Assembly (NCBI RefSeq): GCF_902459585.1
Contig: NZ_CABPSC010000004.1
Coordinates: 124,001-188,000, forward strand
Direction: 5' to 3'
DNA length: 64,000 bases
Source: Pandoraea nosoerga
GTDB taxonomy: Bacteria; Pseudomonadota; Gammaproteobacteria; Burkholderiales; Burkholderiaceae
Every line of letters starts with the position of its first letter. Positions within the stretch are counted from its first letter, which is position 1. Positions 53,289 to 63,979 of this stretch are shown here, piece after piece. The translations under genes and the position numbers were made by a program. The notes beneath the pieces were generated by a model. The model did not search any database, was not told where the DNA came from, and saw nothing but the letters and a program-made list of their open reading frames with translations.

Positions 53289-55397
53289 ATGCTCAACTCG
53301 CTCACCTCGTACTGGCGTAAGTGGCGCGCCTCGCGCCATGCCGGCCATCAGCTCGACGAACTGCTCGCGCATGCCGATCCGGCCGCGCCGCTGGCCGTGA
53401 GGAATCAATGGCTGATCGAGTTGGCACACTGGGTCCAGAAGCGCGGCACCCTGGTCAACGAGGCGCGCGGCGCAGGGCAGGCCGCACGCTACCGTCCGCA
53501 TACGCGATTGCGCTACCTCCTGCAGATGCTCGAGCGCAACCCCGCCTGGCGACTGCCGGTTGCCCGCACGCTGCGGAGCATCATCAACGAGAGCGACGCC
53601 ATTTCGCTGTTGTGCGACACGGGCATGCCGGCGCGCCCCGGCTTCTGGGGCGCGCTCGTCGAACGTATCGAAAAGGCGCTCATTCCGCCGCCGCCCACGC
53701 GACGCGATCTCTCTGCGCTGTGCTCGCTGATGTTTCCCGACGGCGATGCCGCGGACTGGATTGCCGCCATCCCGCCCGAACTGCTCGCCGACCTGATCGC
53801 CTTGCTGCACGAAGGGGAAGCGGAGGAAACGGACAGTGACTGGAACCCGTTCGCACAGGATCTGCTCGCGGCCATGCATCACCTCGTGGACCAGATCGCG
53901 TCGACGGGGCTGTCGCAGGCGGTGCGCTCGCGCCTGACTTATCCACGCGTGACGGACTCGCCGTTCTATCGGCTGGGGCGCGCCATGCAGGCACTGGAGG
54001 ACGCCGGCGAGGAATTCGTGCACGGCGCGCCGGCCTCGCAGCGCTTCGTGCAGCAAATCAACGTATTTCGCGCGCTGCTCGATGACTGCGCTCGCGCGGT
54101 GCGCCAGGTGTACGCCCATCTCGACGAGAACGGCGTGAGCGTCGACATCGTGTTTCAAGTGGAGCGCGCCAAGGCGCGCATCCGCCGTCTCGAGCGCTTG
54201 CTCGAGGCGTGGCTCACATCCGGCGAGCCCGGCGATCGGGCCGCAGCGCGCGTGCGCCTGCTCGCCGACCTCGTTCGCGCCAACCGGGCGAGCCAGAGCG
54301 TGGGCGAGCTGGCGCGTACCTCGTTCGGGCTGCTCGCGCGCAAGGTCGTCGAGCGCAGCGCCGAGACGGGCGAGCACTACATCGCGCGCAATCGCAGCGA
54401 GTATTTCGCCATGCTCAAGATGGCCTGCGGCGGGGGCCTGGTGACCGTCGTGACCGTCTATGTGAAGTTCCTGATCACAAGCGCGCATCTGCCGACGATC
54501 GTCGAAGGCTTCCTTGCGGGCGCCAACTACGCCGCGTGCTTCCTGTTCATGCATTTTTGCCACTTCACGCTCGCGACCAAGCAGCCGGCCATGACCGCGC
54601 CGGCCATCGCCAGCAAGCTCGACGACGTCGATACGCCCGCCGGCATGGACGCCTTCGTGGGCGAGGTGATCGCCCTCGTGCGCACGCAGGCCGCCGCTAT
54701 CTTCGGCAACCTGGCAATGGTGTTCCCGTTCTGTCTGCTGGTGCAATGGGCCGTGTCGGCCGCGCTCGGCATGAACACGATTGCCCCGGAAAAGGCGCAC
54801 GCGACGCTCGCGTCGTTCTCGATTCTTGGCGTGACGCCGTTCTTCGCGGCACTGACTGGCGTACTCCTCTGGTGTTCCAGCCTGATCTCGGGCTGGGCCG
54901 ACAACTGGTTCGCGCTGCACGGCATTGGCGACGTGCTGGCCTACAACCGGCGCGTGCGGTTCGTCCTCGGCCGCAACGGCGCCGCCCGGCTGGCCGACGC
55001 ATGTCGCCGTCACGTCGCGCCGGTGCTCGGCAACCTGACGCTCGGCTTCATGCTGGGGCTCGTGCCCGCCGTGCTGACGGCGTTCGCGCTGCCGTTCGAG
55101 GTGCGCCACGTCACGCTCTCGACGGGGGCCATCGCCACGTCCGTCGGCGTGCTCGGCCCGCCGGTGCTGCGCGACTCCGCGCTGTGGCTGGCCGTGGTGG
55201 GCGTGGGGGCAATGGCCCTGCTCAACGTCGGGGTCAGTTTTGCGTTAGCATTTCACATGGCGCTCCGTTCGCGTCCACTGCGTCTGGGCGACCGCCGGCA
55301 AATCCACCGCGCCATCTGGCGCGCCGTGCTGCGCAATCCCCTGGTGCTGTTGTTTCCTCCGCGCTCCCCGCGGACGGATCCGCGTCCCGAAAAATAA
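53289..55397 (+). CDS. Large inner-membrane protein of the so-called site-specific recombinase family
   Basis: The 702-residue product matches a family annotated in databases as site-specific recombinase (COG4389, SpecificRecomb). It has a helical cytosolic N-terminal half (1-370) and about seven membrane segments in the C-terminal half (for example GGGLVTVVTVYVKFLITSA, ANYAACFLFMHFCHFTLAT, LGFMLGLVPAVLTAFALP). No serine- or tyrosine-recombinase motif is visible, so a DNA recombination role is doubtful. Conserved blocks such as FHFCHFTLATKQPAMTAPA-like (MHFCHFTLATKQPAM) may form a functional site. It precedes iscR by 116 bp. Confidence 0.85.
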   Translation: MLNSLTSYWRKWRASRHAGHQLDELLAHADPAAPLAVRNQWLIELAHWVQKRGTLVNEARGAGQAARYRPHTRLRYLLQMLERNPAWRLPVARTLRSIINESDAISLLCDTGMPARPGFWGALVERIEKALIPPPPTRRDLSALCSLMFPDGDAADWIAAIPPELLADLIALLHEGEAEETDSDWNPFAQDLLAAMHHLVDQIASTGLSQAVRSRLTYPRVTDSPFYRLGRAMQALEDAGEEFVHGAPASQRFVQQINVFRALLDDCARAVRQVYAHLDENGVSVDIVFQVERAKARIRRLERLLEAWLTSGEPGDRAAARVRLLADLVRANRASQSVGELARTSFGLLARKVVERSAETGEHYIARNRSEYFAMLKMACGGGLVTVVTVYVKFLITSAHLPTIVEGFLAGANYAACFLFMHFCHFTLATKQPAMTAPAIASKLDDVDTPAGMDAFVGEVIALVRTQAAAIFGNLAMVFPFCLLVQWAVSAALGMNTIAPEKAHATLASFSILGVTPFFAALTGVLLWCSSLISGWADNWFALHGIGDVLAYNRRVRFVLGRNGAARLADACRRHVAPVLGNLTLGFMLGLVPAVLTAFALPFEVRHVTLSTGAIATSVGVLGPPVLRDSALWLAVVGVGAMALLNVGVSFALAFHMALRSRPLRLGDRRQIHRAIWRAVLRNPLVLLFPPRSPRTDPRPEK

Positions 55398-55445
55398 GAG
55401 TTCTCCCAAACGGGCGCGGGAACTTTTGCAAAAAATGGGCCAGAA

Positions 55446-55468
55446 GTACTTGACTAAATTCGTAGGGA
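55446..55468. promoter_or_regulatory. Upstream IscR box (type 1, imperfect)
   Basis: GTACTTGACTAAATTCGTAG resembles the type 1 IscR consensus ATASYYGACTRWWWYAGTC, with GTA in place of GTC in the second half. It overlaps the -35 of the iscR promoter, as in E. coli where two boxes control iscR. Confidence 0.6.
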
Positions 55469-55477
55469 ATTTATACT
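55450..55477 (+). promoter_or_regulatory. Promoter of the isc operon
   Basis: TTGACT (55450-55455) and TATACT (55472-55477) are 16 bp apart, each with five of six consensus bases. The -35 lies in one IscR box and the -10 overlaps the next. Confidence 0.8.
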
Positions 55478-55496
55478 TGACGAAAATAGTCGAGAT
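55473..55496. promoter_or_regulatory. Type 1 IscR box at the iscR -10
   Basis: ATACTTGAC-GAAAATA-GTCGAGAT matches the type 1 consensus closely, including the GAC...GTC core. IscR carrying a cluster would block the -10, giving feedback repression of the operon. Confidence 0.8.
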
Positions 55497-55513
55497 TAAT
55501 CCCCTGCATCATC

Positions 55514-56041
55514 ATGAGACTTACCACGAAAGGCCGTTTCGCCGTCACGGCGATGATCGACCTGGCCATGCGCCAGGACGCGGGTCCCGTGACGCTTGCG
55601 GGCATTAGTCAGCGTCAGCGAATCTCCCTCTCCTATCTGGAACAGTTGTTCGGCAAGCTGCGTCGCCACGAAATCGTGGAAAGCGTCCGCGGTCCGGGCG
55701 GCGGGTACAGCCTTGCGCGCCGCGCGGAAGAGGTGACGGTCGCGGACATCATCATTGCGGTCGACGAGCCGCTCGATGCCACCCAATGCGGCAGCAAGGG
55801 CAATTGCGAGAAGGGCCAGGACGGCCATCGCGGCCACTGCATGACGCACGAGCTGTGGGCGACGCTCAACCAGAAGATGGTGGAGTATCTCGATTCCGTT
55901 TCGCTGCGCGACCTCGTCGAGCAGCAGCGCAGCAAGCAGGCCCAGCAGGCTGTCCTGCGCGACACGCGCGAGTCCGGTACCAACCCTCAGACCGTTGCGG
56001 CGCGCATTCCCAATTCGGTCTTCGATATGGCCCGTTCATAA
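55514..56041 (+). CDS. iscR: Fe-S cluster assembly regulator IscR
   Basis: The 175-residue product is an Rrf2-family repressor, with a winged helix ([18 protein letters not shown] start; [22 protein letters not shown], 36-57) and a [2Fe-2S] site. In E. coli the ligands are C92, C98, C104 and H107. Here the first two are C92 and C98, but ten residues ([10 protein letters not shown]) separate the second from the third Cys, so the third is C109 and the His is H112, a five-residue longer loop. It senses Fe-S status and controls its own operon. The operon follows without terminator to iscA. Confidence 0.94.
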   Translation: MRLTTKGRFAVTAMIDLAMRQDAGPVTLAGISQRQRISLSYLEQLFGKLRRHEIVESVRGPGGGYSLARRAEEVTVADIIIAVDEPLDATQCGSKGNCEKGQDGHRGHCMTHELWATLNQKMVEYLDSVSLRDLVEQQRSKQAQQAVLRDTRESGTNPQTVAARIPNSVFDMARS

Positions 56042-56072
56042 CAGGCGCCACGGCACGATCCTGGAGCACCCC

Positions 56073-57296
56073 ATGAAAAACGACACCCTCAATCTTCCCA
56101 TCTACATGGATTACAGCGCCACCACGCCGATCGACCCGCGCGTGGTGGACAAGATGCTGCCGTACCTGCGCGAGCAGTTCGGCAACCCTGCCTCGCGCAG
56201 CCACTCGTTTGGCTGGGCTGCCGAGCAGGCGGTGGAAGAGGCGCGTGAGGAAGTCGCCAAGCTGGTGAACGCCGATCCGCGCGAGATCGTCTGGACGTCG
56301 GGCGCCACCGAATCGAACAACCTCGCCCTCAAGGGCGCTGCCCACTTCTACGATGGCAAGGGCAAGCACCTCGTTACGGTGAAGACCGAGCACAAGGCCG
56401 TGCTCGACACCATGCGCGAGCTCGAGCGCGAAGGCTTCGAAGTCACGTATCTGGACGTCAAGGAAGACGGTCTGCTCGATCTCGAAGTGTTCAAGGCCGC
56501 TCTGCGCCCGGACACGATCCTTGTCTCGGTCATGGCCGTGAACAACGAAATCGGCGTGATCCAGGACATCGCCACGATCGGCGAGATCTGCCGCGAGAAA
56601 GGCATCATCTTCCACGTCGACGCCGCGCAGGCCACGGGCAAGATGCCGATCGATCTGGCAACGCTGAAGGTCGATCTGATGTCGTTCTCGGCGCACAAGA
56701 CCTACGGCCCGAAGGGTATCGGCGCGCTGTACGTGCGTCGCAAGCCGCGCGTGCGTATCGAGGCCCAGATCCACGGCGGCGGTCACGAGCGCGGCATGCG
56801 CTCGGGCACGCTGGCCACTCACCAGATCGTGGGCATGGGCGAAGCGTTCCGGCTCGCGCGTGAGGAAATGGCTGCGGAAAACGAGCGGGTTCGCGGACTG
56901 CGCGACCGTCTGTTGCGCGGTCTGAGCGAAATGGAAGAGGTGTACGTGAACGGCGACATGGAGCGTCGCGTCGCGCACAACCTGAACATCAGTTTCAACT
57001 TCGTCGAAGGCGAGTCGCTCATCATGGCGATCAAGGATGTGGCGGTGTCGTCGGGTTCGGCGTGTACGTCGGCCTCGCTCGAGCCTTCTTACGTTCTGCG
57101 CGCCCTCGGCCGCAACGACGAACTGGCGCACAGCTCGATCCGCTTCACCGTGGGGCGTTTTACGACCGAGGCGGAAATCGATTACGTGGTCGACCTGCTC
57201 AAGAGCAAGATCGGCAAGCTGCGCGACCTGTCGCCGCTGTGGGAAATGTACAAGGACGGGGTCGATCTCAATTCGATCCAGTGGGCCGCACACTGA
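56073..57296 (+). CDS. iscS: Cysteine desulfurase IscS
   Basis: The 407-residue product draws sulfur from cysteine onto an active-site persulfide for cluster assembly. The PLP lysine is K209 in [10 protein letters not shown], and the sulfur-carrying cysteine is C331 in [21 protein letters not shown] (motif SSGSAC). Both surroundings match group I desulfurases, and the length equals E. coli IscS (404). The start at 56073 ([19 protein letters not shown]) is the family start; the frame is open to 55995. It is 31 bp after iscR and 18 bp before iscU. Confidence 0.97.
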   Translation: MKNDTLNLPIYMDYSATTPIDPRVVDKMLPYLREQFGNPASRSHSFGWAAEQAVEEAREEVAKLVNADPREIVWTSGATESNNLALKGAAHFYDGKGKHLVTVKTEHKAVLDTMRELEREGFEVTYLDVKEDGLLDLEVFKAALRPDTILVSVMAVNNEIGVIQDIATIGEICREKGIIFHVDAAQATGKMPIDLATLKVDLMSFSAHKTYGPKGIGALYVRRKPRVRIEAQIHGGGHERGMRSGTLATHQIVGMGEAFRLAREEMAAENERVRGLRDRLLRGLSEMEEVYVNGDMERRVAHNLNISFNFVEGESLIMAIKDVAVSSGSACTSASLEPSYVLRALGRNDELAHSSIRFTVGRFTTEAEIDYVVDLLKSKIGKLRDLSPLWEMYKDGVDLNSIQWAAH

Positions 57297-57314
57297 GCAT
57301 TCAAGGAGTTAGCC

Positions 57315-57722
57315 ATGTCGTACAGCAAGGAAGTTCTGGATCACTACGAAAACCCGCGTAACGTCGGTTCGTTCGAAAAGGGCGACGAGAGCGTCGGCAC
57401 GGGGATGGTCGGCGCGCCGGCCTGCGGCGACGTGATGAAGCTGCAGATCCGCGTGAACGAGGCCGGCGTGATCGAAGACGCCGTGTTCAAGACCTACGGC
57501 TGCGGTTCGGCGATCGCTTCGTCGTCGCTGGTGACCGAGTGGGTCAAGGGCAAGACGCTGGATCAGGCGCTCGAGATCAAGAACACGCAGATCGCCCAGG
57601 AACTGGCGCTGCCGCCGGTGAAGATTCACTGCTCGATCCTGGCCGAGGACGCCATCAAGGCGGCCGTGGCCGATTACAAGCAGAAGCACGGCGCGGCGGC
57701 GGCAACCCCCGAGGCCGCCTGA
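57315..57722 (+). CDS. iscU: Fe-S cluster scaffold IscU
   Basis: The 135-residue product is the scaffold where clusters are built. Ligand cysteines are C37 (GAPACGD), C63 (YGCGSA) and C106 (KIHCS), and the HscA-recognition motif LPPVK lies at 99-103. D39 and the C-terminal helix match the family, and the length is close to E. coli IscU (128). It has an AAGGAG ribosome-binding site and sits 18 bp after iscS; iscA follows after 31 bp. Confidence 0.97.
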   Translation: MSYSKEVLDHYENPRNVGSFEKGDESVGTGMVGAPACGDVMKLQIRVNEAGVIEDAVFKTYGCGSAIASSSLVTEWVKGKTLDQALEIKNTQIAQELALPPVKIHCSILAEDAIKAAVADYKQKHGAAAATPEAA

Positions 57723-57753
57723 GCGGCGCGACGGATAAAGGAATCAGGCAAAG

Positions 57754-58077
57754 ATGGCCATTACATTGACCGAGAAGGCCGCGCAGCACGTATCGCGTTA
57801 TCTCACGCGGCGCGGCAAGGGCGTGGGCCTGCGGCTGGGCGTGAAGACGACCGGCTGCTCGGGCCTGGCCTACAAGCTGGAATACGCCGATGAAGTGGCG
57901 GGCGAAGACACGGTTTTCGAGAGCCACGGCGTGAAGGTGATCGTCGACCCGAAGAGCTTGCCTTACATCGACGGCACCGAGCTCGACTTCGCTCGCGAAG
58001 GCCTGAACGAAGGATTCCGCTTCAACAATCCGAACGTCAAGGATGAATGCGGCTGCGGCGAGTCGTTCCGCGTCTGA
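57754..58077 (+). CDS. iscA: A-type Fe-S carrier IscA
   Basis: The 107-residue product is the HesB-like carrier. The three conserved cysteines are C35 (TTGCSGLAY), C99 and C101 (DECGCGESF), with standard spacing. It delivers clusters to target enzymes. The 3' end overlaps the next gene (DUF3565) by 35 bp in another frame. Its place between iscU and hscB is as in E. coli, apart from the insertion of the DUF3565 gene. Confidence 0.96.
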   Translation: MAITLTEKAAQHVSRYLTRRGKGVGLRLGVKTTGCSGLAYKLEYADEVAGEDTVFESHGVKVIVDPKSLPYIDGTELDFAREGLNEGFRFNNPNVKDECGCGESFRV

Positions 58078-58291
58078 GTCGGCGCCGGCGCGCGAGATCG
58101 TCGGCTTTCGGCAGGACGAGGAGGGCCATTGGGTGGCTCGACTGGCCTGCGGGCACGGGCAACATGTCCGGCATCTGCCGCCATGGCAGATCCGGACGTG
58201 GACGCAAAGCGCGGCGGGCCGCGAAGCGATGCTCGGCGCCACGCTGCCATGCCGCAAGTGCGAGCGCGGCGAGGCGCCCGATCCTCGATGA
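58043..58291 (+). CDS. DUF3565 protein, candidate zinc-binding, inside the isc operon
   Basis: The 82-residue product has a DUF3565 core from residue 18: [34 protein letters not shown] and LPCRKC. Possible metal ligands are C36, H38, H41, H44 and C70/C73, a small zinc-ribbon-like set. Its ATG lies inside iscA (35-bp overlap), and no later ATG is available before the domain, so the N-terminal 17 residues may be a coupling extension. It precedes an intrinsic terminator. Function unknown; the location suggests a link to Fe-S or redox metabolism. Confidence 0.85.
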   Translation: MNAAAASRSASESAPAREIVGFRQDEEGHWVARLACGHGQHVRHLPPWQIRTWTQSAAGREAMLGATLPCRKCERGEAPDPR

Positions 58292-58315
58292 CGGCGCAGC
58301 GGTAGCGGCGGCAAC

Positions 58316-58339
58316 AAGGCGGCGCGAGCCGCTTTTTTT
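58316..58339 (+). terminator. Intrinsic terminator within the isc operon
   Basis: AAGGCGGC-GCGA-GCCGCTTT forms an eight-pair stem with a GCGA (GNRA-type) tetraloop and one G-U pair, followed by further T (seven T in all). It separates iscR-iscS-iscU-iscA-DUF3565 from hscB-hscA-fdx-iscX. Confidence 0.75.
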
Positions 58340-58400
58340 ACGGGTGCGCGGGTGTGAACACCGTTCGCGCCGGCGTCCCTGACGGAATGATGAGTGCGCG

Positions 58401-58931
58401 ATGAGTGCATTGACTGACAACTATTTCACGCTGTTCGAGCTGCCGCAGCGCTTCGCGCTCGACATGGACGCGCTCGACGCCGCGTATCGCGCCGTGCAGT
58501 CGCGTGTGCACCCGGATCGCTTTGCAAGCGCGAGCGACGCCGAGCGGCGCGTGGCCATGCAGTGGGCCGCGCAGGCGAACGCCGCGTATCGCACGCTGCG
58601 CGATCCGTTGCAGCGCGCGACCTATCTGCTCTCGCTGCAGGGCATCGACGTGGGCGCGGAGAACAATACCGCGATGGCCCCCGATTTTCTGATGCAGCAG
58701 ATGGAATGGCGCGAGGCGATCGACGACGCCGTGGCCGCGCGCAACGTCGACGCGCTCGACGCCCTGGCCCGCTCGTTGCGCGAGGACCGCCGTGTGCGGC
58801 TCGCCAAGCTCGCCGAATGGCTCGACAGCGCCGCGTGGCAGCCGGCGGCCGAAGCCGTGCGGCAACTGATGTTCATTGCGCGTGCCGAAGAGGACGTCGG
58901 ACACCGCATCGAAATGCTGGAAAACGCGTGA
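58401..58931 (+). CDS. hscB: Fe-S co-chaperone HscB
   Basis: The 176-residue product is a J-domain protein that brings IscU to HscA. The HPD motif is at 37-39 (SRVHPDRF) within the J-domain (about 1-75), followed by a C-terminal three-helix domain ([31 protein letters not shown]) that binds IscU. Length equals E. coli HscB (171). It lies 62 bp after the terminator, so it needs readthrough or its own promoter; none is obvious. hscA follows after 86 bp. Confidence 0.95.
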   Translation: MSALTDNYFTLFELPQRFALDMDALDAAYRAVQSRVHPDRFASASDAERRVAMQWAAQANAAYRTLRDPLQRATYLLSLQGIDVGAENNTAMAPDFLMQQMEWREAIDDAVAARNVDALDALARSLREDRRVRLAKLAEWLDSAAWQPAAEAVRQLMFIARAEEDVGHRIEMLENA

Positions 58932-59017
58932 CGGCCCGGTGCGGCGCCGTCACATGTCATTGAGAACCGCTTGAGAACAGGGCGCACGCGCGAGCGCGTC
59001 GCCCGCATTGCAAAGTC

Positions 59018-60895
<1,878 letters not shown>

Positions 60896-60917
60896 GACAC
60901 ACACGGAAATCCAAGCC

Positions 60918-61259
60918 ATGCCACAAATCGTTGTATTGCCTCACGTCGAACTGTGCCCGGAGGGCGCGGTGCTCGAGGTCGCGCCGGGGACCACCGTGTG
61001 CGACGCCTTGCTGGCCAACGACATCGAGATCGAACATGCGTGCGAGAAATCGTGCGCCTGCACCACGTGTCACGTGATCGTGCGCGAAGGCTTCGAGTCG
61101 CTGGAGCCGGCCGAGGACGAGGAGGAGGACCTGCTCGACAAGGCCTGGGGGCTGGAGCCGACGTCGCGCCTGTCCTGCCAGACCAAGATGCCGGCCGACT
61201 CGGATCTCGTCGTGGAGATTCCGAAGTACACGATCAACCACGCCAAGGAAAATCACTGA
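60918..61259 (+). CDS. fdx: 2Fe-2S ferredoxin of the isc operon
   Basis: The 113-residue product is the ISC-type [2Fe-2S] ferredoxin. Cluster cysteines are C42, C48 and C51 (HACEKSCACTTCHV) and C87 (RLSCQTKM). The acidic helix EPAEDEEEDLLDKAW is the usual partner-docking surface. It supplies electrons to IscS/IscU for cluster building. The ATG at 60918 gives the family start MPQIVVLPH; the frame is open upstream within hscA. iscX follows after 53 bp. Confidence 0.96.
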   Translation: MPQIVVLPHVELCPEGAVLEVAPGTTVCDALLANDIEIEHACEKSCACTTCHVIVREGFESLEPAEDEEEDLLDKAWGLEPTSRLSCQTKMPADSDLVVEIPKYTINHAKENH

Positions 61260-61312
61260 GCGCGGCGTGTCGCGCTCGGGTGACAAGAGAGGAACAACAA
61301 GGAGCCTGCCCC

Positions 61313-61507
61313 ATGAAATGGACCGACATTCAGGACATCGCGATCGCGTTGACCGACGCGCATCCCGACGTTGACCCGCAATACGTGCGTTTTACCGACC
61401 TGCACCGGTGGGTGATGGCGCTCGACGGCTTCGACGATGCGGCCGACCGTGCCGGCGAGAAAGTGCTCGAAGCCATTCAGATGGCGTGGATTGACGAAGC
61501 GCGTTGA
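61313..61507 (+). CDS. iscX: Fe-S assembly protein IscX
   Basis: The 64-residue product is the small acidic IscX (YfhJ) protein that binds IscS and iron and tunes cluster assembly. It keeps MKWTDIQDIAIAL, DPQYVRFTDLHRWV and the C-terminal EAIQMAWIDE segment, all typical. Length matches the family (66). It has an ACAAGGAGCC ribosome-binding site and is the last gene of the operon; a bidirectional terminator follows at 61635. Confidence 0.95.
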   Translation: MKWTDIQDIAIALTDAHPDVDPQYVRFTDLHRWVMALDGFDDAADRAGEKVLEAIQMAWIDEAR

Positions 61508-61634
61508 GAAGAAGGCGTTAAACGCGTATCCGGCGGACATGAAAGTACGTTGACGGCGCCTGGCAAGTGCGCGCCGCTCGGGGTGCGGCTACGCATTTAA
61601 CGTATTTGAGGCGCCCAACCGTCTCCGCCATGAC

Positions 61635-61660
61635 AAAGGCCGCTCCGATGAGCGGCCTTT
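61635..61660. terminator. Terminator at the end of the isc operon
   Basis: AAAGGCCGCT-CCGATG-AGCGGCCTTT is a perfect 10-bp stem with a 6-base loop, with A and T ends on both sides, so it can serve the isc operon and the convergent glycine-zipper gene. Confidence 0.9.
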
Positions 61661-61717
61661 GTCCTTTCTGCGATGCCCAGTTTCTGCGATGCCCGTCATG
61701 GCCGACGGAATGTCCGG

Positions 61718-62410
61718 TCATCCGGCACGCACCAGCGCACCGTTCTCGAGGCGGACGCGGTCACCCGGCTGCACGCCTGGTGCGGATTGATACGTCCAGT
61801 AGCGCGTCTTGCCGTTGTCCATGCGCACATAGACGCGATACGACGTCTCCGAGCGAACGCGCTTCTCGACTTCGTTGCCAGCCAGGCCGCCGCCGAGCGC
61901 GCCGACCACCGTCATCGCCGTGCGGCCGTTGCCGGCGCCAAACTGATTGCCGAGCAGACCGCCGGCGACTGCGCCGCCCACCGCGCCGAGGCCGGTGGCC
62001 TGCCCCTGTGTACGGATCGGCTCTATCGATTGCACCGTGCCGCAGGTTGAGCAGGCCGCAGCCTGCTGTCGGGCGGGCGTTGCAGGCGCCTGCGCATACG
62101 ACGGTTGCGGAGCGCGTTGCGCCGGCGCCGGTTGTCGAGCCTCGTGCGGAACCTGCGAAGACTGAGTCGGCTGCGCAACCTGCGGCTGCTGGCCGGATTG
62201 CGGCGAGGATTGCCATTCCGATGGCGTAGATTGTGGCGACGTCAGTGCGTACTGCGAGCCACTCGCGCTGGGGGCGGGGCCGTCAGTGCTCTTCGCCGTG
62301 GGCAGGACGCCCGTGATGGCGGCGACCCCGAGCAGACTGACGACCACGATGCTGCCGGCGGCGGCAGCGATCAGCGGATGCATGCGGCGCGGTTGCAGAT
62401 CGTTATCCAT
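61718..62410 (-). CDS. Glycine-zipper 2TM-domain membrane protein
   Basis: The 230-residue product has an N-terminal membrane helix (about 12-36), a long Gln/Pro/Ser-rich linker (40-115), a glycine zipper (GLGAVGGAVAGGLLGNQFG and VVGALGGGLAGNEVEKR, about 140-185) and a small C-terminal beta domain with VRMDNGKTRYWTYQ and GDRVRLENG, as in SlyB-like outer-membrane proteins. Unlike SlyB it has no lipobox. It probably spans or links the envelope. The ATG at 62410 follows GATGGAGAAAACA. It converges with the isc operon. Confidence 0.85.
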   Translation of the reverse strand: MDNDLQPRRMHPLIAAAAGSIVVVSLLGVAAITGVLPTAKSTDGPAPSASGSQYALTSPQSTPSEWQSSPQSGQQPQVAQPTQSSQVPHEARQPAPAQRAPQPSYAQAPATPARQQAAACSTCGTVQSIEPIRTQGQATGLGAVGGAVAGGLLGNQFGAGNGRTAMTVVGALGGGLAGNEVEKRVRSETSYRVYVRMDNGKTRYWTYQSAPGVQPGDRVRLENGALVRAG

Positions 62411-62662
62411 ATTGTTTTCTCCATCGTGCGGTTGTCGCGAACCCCCTTCTGCGTGCTGGCAGGCACGGGCGGCTTCGCATGTGAGAAGTGTCGGCGACGG
62501 CACGCGCCGCGACCGTTTCTTTTTGTAACGCGATGTAAGATGTTCGTCGCCGGCAATACCACGAAAGTTGCGGGTGGGCGTCGTGTAACGCTTTGAAAAT
62601 CAACGATTTTCCTGATATCGAACGGCCGCGCGGAAGTCACGTCCGGCCCAGTGCCTTAACAA

Positions 62663-63979
62663 ATGAAACAAGTCGCGGAGCAGGCGAGAGTGAATCGACA
62701 GGCGAGACCCCGCGAAATGCGGCTAACGCCCGCATCGCGCGGCGTTCAGTGCGGGGCGCTCGTCTTGCTGCTGGTCCAGTGGCTCGCGCTGGGCGCATGG
62801 GCGGTGAGCTGGCTGGCGGCGGATGGGCGCGGCGGTGAGGGCATGCCGCCGCTGGGTCATGATTTGCGCGTGTTCTGGACGGTCTCCTGGATCACGGAGC
62901 AATTCGGCGCGCTCGCCGCTTTCGACCCAACGGTGCTGATTCCCACGCAGCTTCGGTTCTTCCCCGCCTATCCGGAAGCGGGGCGGTGGTTGTATCCGCC
63001 ACCGTTTCAATGGCTCATTGCGCCGATCTCGCGATTGCCGTATCCGCTCGTCTACGCGTTGTACGTTGCCCTCAGCATCGCGCTACTCGTCGCGGCGGTA
63101 CGCTACTGGCGGCGTCTGGCCGGTTGGCCATGGCTCGTCGTCGGCGCATTTCCCGGGCTTTGGGTGACGCTGCTCGCGGGACAGAATTCGGTCCTCACGC
63201 TGTGGTTGACGACGATGGCGATCACGTATGCGAGCCGCCGCGCCACGCTTGCCGGTGTATGCGGCGGATTGCTCATTATCAAACCGCAGTTCGCGGTGTT
63301 GCTGCCGTTGTGGTGGCTTTGCGGCAGGCATTGGCGCGCGCTGACGTGGGCGGCCATCACGGCAGCCATCGTGTTCGGCCTCACGTTGCTATGGTCCGGC
63401 TGGACGCTCTGGCAAGCGTTCCTGACGGCGGTATCGCAGTTCAACGCGCAGGGGGTGCAGCAGGGGGCCGGCGGCATCTGGCATGCAATGCCGACCGTGT
63501 TCGCGCTGGCGCGTCTGCATGGCGCAGGATTGCCGCTCGCGTATGGGTGGCATGCGGCGATCGCGGCGCCCTCGGTGATCGGCGCGGCGTGGCTGTGAAG
63601 GCGACGCGCGCCGCTGCGGTGGCGCGTGGCGTCGGCCATGATTGCGACGCTGCTGGCGCAGCCCTACCTGCTGTACTACGAACTGGTCTGGCTCATTGTG
63701 CCGCTGCTGTGTTTGTCCTGCGAGGCGGTCGGCGCAAGCGATGCGCACGACGCCAGGCCCGAGGTCGGCGGGCGTCGCGAACCGGGGGGCGGCGCCTGGC
63801 AGCGCGTCGATCGTTGGCTGGTTGCCGCGGCATGGCTGTTGCCGATGCAGGCCTACCTCGCCGTACTGTGGCCGCCGATGGGGCAGTGGGGCGCTGTCGT
63901 GCTGCCGATGTTGATGGCGCGCACGCTTTGGCGCGCGTGGCAGGCGCCGGACGCGCATAATGACGCTCATCGTCTGTGA
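62663..63979 (+). pseudogene. Glycosyltransferase family 87 (DUF2029) gene interrupted by an in-frame stop
   Basis: A membrane protein frame runs from 62663 to a TGA at 63596-63598 and continues in the same frame to 63979. The first part (311 aa) has helices of polyprenol-phosphate-mannose-dependent transferases (ALVLLLVQWLALGAWAV, GAFPGLWVTLLAGQNSVLTLW, GLLIIKPQFAVLLPLWWL). The second (MASAMIATLLAQPYLLYYELVWL onward) is the expected C-terminal part, starting 28 bp after the stop. Together they give 438 codons, a normal length. The simplest reading is one TGG-to-TGA change in a Trp codon, or a sequencing error. A truncated protein or reinitiation is possible. Confidence 0.75.

Noticed and set aside
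53289-55397. Integrase or mobile element from the family name site-specific recombinase
   Set aside because: No recombinase catalytic residues, multiple membrane helices, no attachment sites or other mobile genes.
63596-63598. TGA as selenocysteine codon in the GT87 gene
   Set aside because: No hairpin like a bacterial SECIS is visible after it, the residue aligns with a Trp-rich membrane-edge segment (WL-stop-RRR), and the family contains no selenoproteins that I know of.
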